A DNA stretch of 64,000 nucleotides from Stutzerimonas kunmingensis (lineage in GTDB: Bacteria; Pseudomonadota; Gammaproteobacteria; Pseudomonadales; Pseudomonadaceae): NCBI RefSeq assembly GCF_021432085.1, contig NZ_CP090366.1:558001-622000 (forward strand). The letters run 5' to 3'. The notes under the pieces are model-generated. The model searched no databases. It was not told the origin of the DNA and saw only the letters and a program-made list of their open reading frames with translations. Positions 58,661-64,000 of this stretch are shown here, in pieces (the first letter of the stretch is position 1; every line of letters starts with the position of its first letter). The translations under genes and the position numbers were made by a program.

Positions 58661-60183
58661 GAGCGATCTCCTACTGGTTGGCGGTCGTCGAGCAGGCGGG
58701 CGCCGTGGTCACGAATCAGCTCGGCGATGGCGCGCAGGTCGTCCAGCGTGGTTTCCGGGTTGAGCAGGGTGAACTTGAGGTACTGCCGGCCCTCGACCAC
58801 GGTGGCGGCAATGACCGCCGCGCCGGAGCGGAAGATCGCCTTGCGGATCTCGCGGTTGATCTCGTCCAGGCGCTCGTCCGCCACGCCTGCGGCGACGAAG
58901 CGGAACACCAGCGTGCTCAGGCGGGGGGCGAAGACCTCGAAGGCCGGGTCGTCGGCGAGCAGGCGATGGGTGTCGGCGGCGCGGTCGATGACTTCCTCGA
59001 ACATCGCGCCGAGATGCTCGGCACCGAGGATGCGCAGGGTCAGCCAGAGCTTCAGCGCGTCGAAGCGGCGGGTGGTCTGGATGCTCTTGTTGACCAGGTT
59101 CGGCGTGCCCTCGCGGGTCTGGCTGCGCGGGTTGAGGTAGTCGGCGTGGTGGGTGATGTAGCTCAGGTGCTGACGCTGGCGAACGAAGAAGCCGCTGCAG
59201 CTGACCGGCTGGAAGAACGATTTGTGGTAGTCCACGGTGACCGAGTCGGCGTGCTCGATGCCGGTCAGCCAGCCGCGGTAGCGCGGCGCGACCAGCAGGC
59301 CGCCGCCATAGGCCGCATCGACGTGCAACCAGACGCCATAGTGCTGGCACAGCGCGGCGATCTCCGGCAGCGGGTCGATGCTGCCGAAGTCGGTGGTGCC
59401 GGCGGTGGCGACCACGGCCATGGGCAGCTCGCCCAGGCGCTGACAGTCCGCCAGCGCCTGGGCCAGCGCCGGCACGCTCATGCATTGGGCACTGTCGGTT
59501 TCGATGCTGCGCACGGCGTCGTAGCCCAGCCCCAGCAGCGCGGCGGATTTCTGCACGCTGAAGTGGCTGGCGCGGGAGGCGAAGATGCGCAGTCGGCCCG
59601 CGTCCGGCGGTAGCCCGTGCTGGAGGTTGCCGCCGTGGCCGGGCAAGCGGTTGCAGACGTGCTCACGGGCCAGCAGCAGCCCCATCAGATTGGACTGGGT
59701 GCCGCCGCTGGTGAAGACGCCGTCGGCCTGACTGCCGAGGCCGATGCGCGCGCAGGTCCAGTCGATCAGGCGTTGTTCGATCAGCGTGCCGCCGGCGCTC
59801 TGGTCCCAGGTGTCGAGCGAGGAATTGAGCGATGACACCAGCACTTCGGCGAGCAGCGCCGGCAGCACCACCGGGCAGTTGAGATGGGCGACGTAGCGCG
59901 GATGGTGGAAATACACCGCGTCGCGCAGATAGAGCTGATCCAGCTCGCGCAGCGCGGCGCCGGCGTCGCCCAGCGGGCGCTCGAAATCGACGCGTTCGAA
60001 GTCGGCGGCCAGCTCCTGCGGAAGGATGCCGCTGAACGGCTGCTGCTGACGCTGCAGGCACTGCTGCACCAGGTTCAGACCCTGCTGCAGGAGCCGGCGG
60101 TAGTCCTCATGATTGCTGCGGGTGAACAGCCCGTTGCTGACGGGGCCGGGGGCGAAGGGCACTACGGTACTGGACGGGGTCAT
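58657..60183 (-). CDS. PLP-dependent group II decarboxylase (DesA/AlcA-operon type)
   Basis: 508 aa. PLP-binding lysine in TVDYHKSFFQP (about residue 305), with HVDAAYGGG upstream as the PLP aspartate. Resembles L-lysine and L-2,4-diaminobutyrate decarboxylases that make the diamine for hydroxamate siderophores. The ATG at 60183 is chosen because GAGG lies 7 bases before it; another ATG two codons earlier sits on that ribosome site. First gene of the operon, 117 bases after a Fur-box-like site. Confidence 0.9.
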   Translation of the reverse strand: MTPSSTVVPFAPGPVSNGLFTRSNHEDYRRLLQQGLNLVQQCLQRQQQPFSGILPQELAADFERVDFERPLGDAGAALRELDQLYLRDAVYFHHPRYVAHLNCPVVLPALLAEVLVSSLNSSLDTWDQSAGGTLIEQRLIDWTCARIGLGSQADGVFTSGGTQSNLMGLLLAREHVCNRLPGHGGNLQHGLPPDAGRLRIFASRASHFSVQKSAALLGLGYDAVRSIETDSAQCMSVPALAQALADCQRLGELPMAVVATAGTTDFGSIDPLPEIAALCQHYGVWLHVDAAYGGGLLVAPRYRGWLTGIEHADSVTVDYHKSFFQPVSCSGFFVRQRQHLSYITHHADYLNPRSQTREGTPNLVNKSIQTTRRFDALKLWLTLRILGAEHLGAMFEEVIDRAADTHRLLADDPAFEVFAPRLSTLVFRFVAAGVADERLDEINREIRKAIFRSGAAVIAATVVEGRQYLKFTLLNPETTLDDLRAIAELIRDHGARLLDDRQPVGDRS

Positions 60184-60299
60184 GCACATTCCTCGGGCCG
60201 AGCGCGGCCGCGACCCGGAACGGGCCGTTTTCGCGGCTTCGGTGGTTTCTTGTCTGGCGGCTGGACCGCACGAAAGCATCTGCGAGGATGCTGGTTAAT

Positions 60300-60314
60300 C
60301 GAGAATCACTCTCA
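60300..60314. promoter_or_regulatory. Fur-box-like site before the siderophore operon
   Basis: Minus strand TGAGAGTGATTCTCG matches the 7-1-7 consensus TGATAAT-N-ATTATCA at 10 of 14 positions. It lies between the sigma gene and the decarboxylase gene. Confidence 0.72.
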
Positions 60315-60379
60315 ATTGCGCAAGGGCACAGGCAAGACGAATCAGCGCGGAAAAACCATTACGGGGTCGAAGAAAAAAT

Positions 60380-60877
60380 TTACGGGCGCTCCAGCCGCTG
60401 GCGCGCCTTGGCCAGCTGAGCGATCACGGTGTTCACCGAAATGCCCAGGCGCTCGGCGATCTCCGCCTGGCTGAGCCCTTCCAGCCGCGCCAGTTCGAAC
60501 ACCTGGCGACAGCGTGGCGGCAGGTCGTCGAGCTGGCGCAGGACGCATCGCAGCGCACACTGGTGTTCCACCAGCCCGCAGGGGTCGGCCTGCACGGCCT
60601 CGATCAGTTCCAGCGGTGCCTCGTCGCCGGCACCGACAAGCGCGCGATGGCGCAGGGCATCGCGCAAGAGATTGGTGGCGATGCTAAAGAGATAGGCCTT
60701 GGGGTTGGCGAGGCTCTGCTCGGGCATGACCTGCGCCAGTTTCAGCCAGGCATCCTGGGCCAGGTCCTCGGCCAGTGCTCGGCAGCCGCCGAGGCGGGTC
60801 AGATGGGCTACCAGCCGTTGGCGGTGATGGACATAGCATTGCAGACAGGCATCGGGAATCTTGTTGTTGTTGCGCAT
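60380..60877 (-). CDS. ECF sigma factor (FecI-like)
   Basis: 165 aa: sigma region 2 about 8-75 (EDLAQDAWLKLA), region 4 about 110-160 (LEGLSQAEIAERLGISVNTVIAQLAKARQRL). FecI-type sigma factors drive iron-transport genes. No fecR anti-sigma gene follows; the next gene is the siderophore decarboxylase 197 bases away. Starts MRNNNKIPDACLQC. Confidence 0.88.
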   Translation of the reverse strand: MRNNNKIPDACLQCYVHHRQRLVAHLTRLGGCRALAEDLAQDAWLKLAQVMPEQSLANPKAYLFSIATNLLRDALRHRALVGAGDEAPLELIEAVQADPCGLVEHQCALRCVLRQLDDLPPRCRQVFELARLEGLSQAEIAERLGISVNTVIAQLAKARQRLERP

Positions 60878-60917
60878 GAGTGCGTGCCACCGGGAGGGGG
60901 CACGAACCTAACTCAGA

Positions 60918-60932
60918 TGCGAACGCTTCGCA
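60918..60932. promoter_or_regulatory. TGCGAA-CGC-TTCGCA inverted repeat upstream of the sigma gene
   Basis: Perfect 6-bp arms, 41 bases before the sigma ATG. Resembles the GC-rich AATGCGAA...TTCGCATT Fur boxes seen at pseudomonad iron genes (recalled). Confidence 0.5.
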
Positions 60933-60966
60933 ATTGCAGGCTTAATGCTGGCACGCCGTCCGCCGA

Positions 60967-63357
60967 TCAGCCGTCCAGCGGCAGCTGCAGGTTGATCGGT
61001 CGGCCGTTCAACTGCAGACGGCACTGCGCTGCCGGCTGCGGTCTCGCATAGTGGAAGCCCTGCAGGCTGGGGCAGCCGTTGAGCCGCAGGAACGCCGCCT
61101 GGCGCTCGTTCTCCACCCCTTCGGCCACCACCTGCAGCCCAAGGTGGCTGGCCATGGTGAGGATGCCGCGCACCAGGGCTACCGATTGCTCGCTGTCGGG
61201 CAGCCCGCTGACGAATTCACGGTCGATCTTGATGCCATCGAAGCGGAAGCGCTGCAGGTACGTCAGCGAGGCATAGCCGGTGCCGAAGTCATCGAGTAGC
61301 AGTGGCAAACCGGCGGCCTTGAGACGGCCGAGGGTCTGCTGCACATGCTCGTCGGCCTCCAGCAGCGCGCTTTCGGTGATCTCCAGCTCCAGCATGGCGG
61401 GCGACGCACCCTCTTCGGCGAGGATCGCCAGCAGGCTGCCGGCCAGATCGGCCTGGCGGAAGTCCAGCGGCGAGAGGTTGACCGCGATGCGCAATGCGTG
61501 CCCCATGGCGTGCCAGCGACAAGCCTGCCGGCAGGCTTCGCGAAACACCCAGCGGGTCGCCTCGATGATCATGCCGCTCTCTTCCAGCACCGGGATGAAC
61601 ACCCCGGGCGGCACCAGGCCTCGCTCCGGCGAGTTCCAGCGCAGCAGGGCCTCCATGACTTCCGGTTCACCCTGGGCGTTGACCTGCGGCTGGTAGTGGA
61701 GCACGAACTCGTCGTGATCCAGTGCACGGCGTAGCGCCTGCTCCAGTTCATGGCGTTGCGCGGCGGCTTCGCTTAGGGGTTCGTTGTAGAAGACCGTGTA
61801 GTTGCGCCCCGCGTCCTTGGCCGAATACAGCGCCAGGTCCACCTGCCTGAGCAGGTCGCTGGCACTGTGCCGGCCGTCGCTGATGGCAACGCCGATGCTC
61901 GGGCTGACGTAGCACTCGTACTGGCCGATGCGCACCGGCGGCTGGAAGCCTTCGATGATGCACTGGGCCAGCTGCTCGGCGCGGGCGTGGTCGCTGCCGT
62001 CGAGCAGCAGCATGAATTCGTCGCCGCCGCTGCGCGACAGCAGCGCATGCTCGGGCATCAGCCGGCCCAGGCGGTCGCCGATCTGTACCAGCAGCTTGTC
62101 GCCGATCTCGTGGCCGAGGCTGTCGTTGATGCGCTTGAAGTGGTCCAGGTCGAGGTAGAGCAGCGTCAGCGGCAGGCGCGCCGCGAGCAACTGTTCGAGG
62201 CGCTGCACCAGGTAGTTGCGATTGGCCAGCTGCGTCAGCGGATCGAAGTGGGCGAGAAAACGCAGGCGCTGTTCGGCGCGCAGGCGGTCGCTGATGTCGC
62301 GCAGTAGCACGAGGAAATGGCGAACACCGTAGCGCTGGAATGGCGTGCAGCTGATCTCCAGCGGCACCTCCCGATCATGACGGCGACCGGTCAGCTCCAA
62401 CGGCGTGTTCGCCGGGGTGCTCAGCAGGCGGGTGGTGGCGTCGCTTTCCAGCAGGCGATCACTCGGCAGGTTGCCCAGCAGCTCCGCCGGGGTACAGCCG
62501 AACAGCGCTGCCGCCGCAGGGTTGGCCTGCAGCACGCGCATCTCTCGGTCGGCCACCAGCATGCCGATCGGCGCGGTGTCCACCAGGTCGCGGAAAAGCT
62601 GCTCGCTTTCGCGGAGCGCCAGTTGGCGCTCGTGCAGCTGGTTCATCATCCGATTGAGGGTTCTGGCCAGCCGGGCGATCTCGTCGCGGCCGCCGACCGA
62701 CAGGTTCTGCGGTTGCTGATCGATGGCGAACTGGCGTGCGGCCTGGTCGATGCGGGCCAGGCGGCGTGTCAGCAGGCGACCGTAGAGGCGGTTGAGGATC
62801 AAGCCGAGCAGCAGCAACAGGGTCAGCGTCTGCGCCAGGTAGAACCAGGCCTCGCGCTTGGTCTGCGCCAGCATCGGCGCGAAGTCGTACGCCACCAGCA
62901 GCGCTTCGCGCAGCGGCGTGCCGTCCTGGGCGACGCGGTCCAGCGGGTAGATCGCCAGCTGCCTGGAGCCTTTGCCGAACCAGCCCGCGCGGCCGCCGTT
63001 CACCTGCTTGGCGAGCTCACCGGCATCGATCAGCGTCAGGCGCTCGGGGGAAAGACCCAGCTGGGTCGTGGCGATCACCTGTAGCCTGCGGTCGATCACC
63101 ATCGCCCAGCGCACGCCTTCCAGGCTGGCCAGATCGGCAAGCTCGGTCTCCAGCTCGGCGTTGCGGCCGAGGCGGCGATGATCGCTCAGGCTGCTCTGCA
63201 GCAGGGCAAGATGCTGCGAGGTGTGGTTGCGCCAGTCGGCGAGGTTTTCCTCGATACGGGTCGGCAGGTGCCAGGCGGTCAGCATGACCGTGAACAGCAG
63301 ACCGAAGATGCCCAGCAGCAGGGGCATTGATCGACGCAGCGACAAACTTGTCAGCAT
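60967..63357 (-). CDS. Membrane GGDEF/EAL c-di-GMP protein with HAMP and PAS
   Basis: 796 aa from MLTSLSLRRSMPLLLG. N-terminal membrane helix (about 10-28), periplasmic part, second helix (about 190-212), HAMP (about 213-265), PAS (about 272-390), GGDEF domain with an intact SGGDEF, no RxxD inhibitory site seen, and an EAL domain with EALLRW and ELEITES intact. Both cyclase and phosphodiesterase motifs look functional; net activity cannot be predicted. The ATG overlaps the stop of the upstream solute-binding gene. Confidence 0.92.
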   Translation of the reverse strand: MLTSLSLRRSMPLLLGIFGLLFTVMLTAWHLPTRIEENLADWRNHTSQHLALLQSSLSDHRRLGRNAELETELADLASLEGVRWAMVIDRRLQVIATTQLGLSPERLTLIDAGELAKQVNGGRAGWFGKGSRQLAIYPLDRVAQDGTPLREALLVAYDFAPMLAQTKREAWFYLAQTLTLLLLLGLILNRLYGRLLTRRLARIDQAARQFAIDQQPQNLSVGGRDEIARLARTLNRMMNQLHERQLALRESEQLFRDLVDTAPIGMLVADREMRVLQANPAAAALFGCTPAELLGNLPSDRLLESDATTRLLSTPANTPLELTGRRHDREVPLEISCTPFQRYGVRHFLVLLRDISDRLRAEQRLRFLAHFDPLTQLANRNYLVQRLEQLLAARLPLTLLYLDLDHFKRINDSLGHEIGDKLLVQIGDRLGRLMPEHALLSRSGGDEFMLLLDGSDHARAEQLAQCIIEGFQPPVRIGQYECYVSPSIGVAISDGRHSASDLLRQVDLALYSAKDAGRNYTVFYNEPLSEAAAQRHELEQALRRALDHDEFVLHYQPQVNAQGEPEVMEALLRWNSPERGLVPPGVFIPVLEESGMIIEATRWVFREACRQACRWHAMGHALRIAVNLSPLDFRQADLAGSLLAILAEEGASPAMLELEITESALLEADEHVQQTLGRLKAAGLPLLLDDFGTGYASLTYLQRFRFDGIKIDREFVSGLPDSEQSVALVRGILTMASHLGLQVVAEGVENERQAAFLRLNGCPSLQGFHYARPQPAAQCRLQLNGRPINLQLPLDG

Positions 63358-64000
63358 TTTCGACCCTCGCAGCGAGCGATCAGATTGACCGGGTTCGAAC
63401 CGTTGAGCAGCCGGCGTTCGCGCAGATACTGGCTGAGCTGGCCGATGCTCTGCTGCAACTGGCCTTCGTCGAACCATTGAAGGTTGACGGCGCGATCACC
63501 CATCAACAAGCCGTCGAGGGTGACCTGCAGTGCCATCGGCGTCAGGCCCAGGCGCGCATGCAGGCGCGGATCGGTTTCGCCCCGATTGTCCTGCCAGGTG
63601 CGCAGCGCATCGAACCAGAGGGCTCGGAGGCGCCGACGCTGCTCGCGGGTGACGCGTTGCCGGTCGACCACCAGGACGTCGACGATCTCGCCCGGCAGCC
63701 GGCGGCTGTCGAAGATGCGCCGGGCGCCCTTGCTTTCCAGCGCCGGGCCCTCCGAAGCGAAGGTGATGACAGCGTCGACATCGCCGGCGGCGAAGGCGGC
63801 GGCCTGCTCATGCACTGGCAGGCTGACCACCTGCAGATCGTCGATCCGCAGCCCGGCCTGATCCAGCACGCGGGACAGGAAGTAGGCGCCCAGCGCAGTG
63901 TTTTCGACGCCGATGCGCTGGCCGGCCAGGTCCTTGAGGTTGGTCAGCGGCGCGCGGGCGAACAGCGCATCGGCGCCAGCTGAGACGTTGGTGACCAGAA
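63351..64000 (-). CDS. Solute-binding protein of ABC type (C-terminal part, cut by window edge)
   Basis: The C-terminal 216 or so residues run off the window end. Recalls the NMT1/TauA-type periplasmic-binding fold (LKDLAGQRIGVENTALGAYFLSRVLDQAG; DVDAVITFASEGPALESKG). Its TGA overlaps the ATG of the GGDEF/EAL gene, so the two are translated together, suggesting the binding protein feeds a signal to the cyclase or phosphodiesterase. Confidence 0.85.
   Translation of the reverse strand, partial: LVTNVSAGADALFARAPLTNLKDLAGQRIGVENTALGAYFLSRVLDQAGLRIDDLQVVSLPVHEQAAAFAAGDVDAVITFASEGPALESKGARRIFDSRRLPGEIVDVLVVDRQRVTREQRRRLRALWFDALRTWQDNRGETDPRLHARLGLTPMALQVTLDGLLMGDRAVNLQWFDEGQLQQSIGQLSQYLRERRLLNGSNPVNLIARCEGRKC

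Overview
The window is a high-GC gammaproteobacterial chromosome segment, most likely from the Pseudomonas/Stutzerimonas stutzeri group. The reasons are the Pseudomonas-like gene order (miaB-ybeZ-ybeY-corC-lnt; thiD-thiE-hemL; a split urease locus with a GNAT gene between ureA and ureB; urtABCDE), the Pseudomonas-type dispersed repeats, and a ferrioxamine-type siderophore operon of the kind expected from nocardamine production, which is known in P. stutzeri. No rRNA, tRNA, CRISPR array, insertion sequence, prophage or plasmid gene was recognised. Most of it is ordinary chromosome.

Layout. 1-8.8 kb: minus-strand housekeeping operons (miaB, ybeZ, ybeY, corC, lnt cut by the window edge; a Sel1 protein; then thiD, thiE, hemL and a membrane protein). 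9-17.8 kb: a 7TM sensor kinase, an AidB-like acyl-CoA dehydrogenase, a bacterial voltage-gated sodium channel, a succinyl-CoA:acetate CoA-transferase, AMP nucleosidase and a DUF2789 protein. 17.8-38.7 kb: the urea region. Accessory genes ureE-ureF-ureG-ureJ lie at one end, structural genes ureD-ureA-(GNAT)-ureB-ureC and the urea ABC transporter urtABCDE at the other. Between them are unrelated genes: a GNAT, a DMT exporter, an oxaloacetate decarboxylase-like enzyme, a TorF-type porin, a DksA-like zinc-finger protein, a GAF histidine kinase, an NCS1 permease and an orphan curlin-repeat protein. I can read a -24/-12 (sigma-54) promoter in front of ureE, ureD and urtA, two of them with NtrC-like sites upstream. 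Urea uptake and hydrolysis therefore look like one nitrogen-limitation regulon spread over three transcription units.

38.9-53 kb: miscellaneous genes (rluE, a DUF2788 protein, a globin, an Lrp regulator, a CDF metal exporter, two small envelope proteins, hrpB, a solute-binding protein, an SDR, a glyoxalase-fold protein, a YciC-like membrane protein, a NYN protein), then xseB-ispA-dxs for isoprenoid precursors. 53-60.9 kb: a six-gene overlapping siderophore operon (PLP decarboxylase, N-monooxygenase, MFS transporter, N-acyltransferase, NIS synthetase, FhuF-like reductase) behind a Fur-box-like site, with an ECF sigma factor gene upstream. 61-64 kb: a GGDEF/EAL protein translationally coupled to a truncated solute-binding protein.

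The most unusual items are the orphan, lysine-free acidic curlin-repeat protein inside the urease region, the sigma-54/NtrC wiring of the split urea system, the siderophore operon with a FecI-like sigma factor but no FecR or TonB receptor in view, and the voltage-gated sodium channel. Several dispersed palindromic repeat families sit between the genes. All functions are inferred from the sequence and from recalled family knowledge; no database search was possible.
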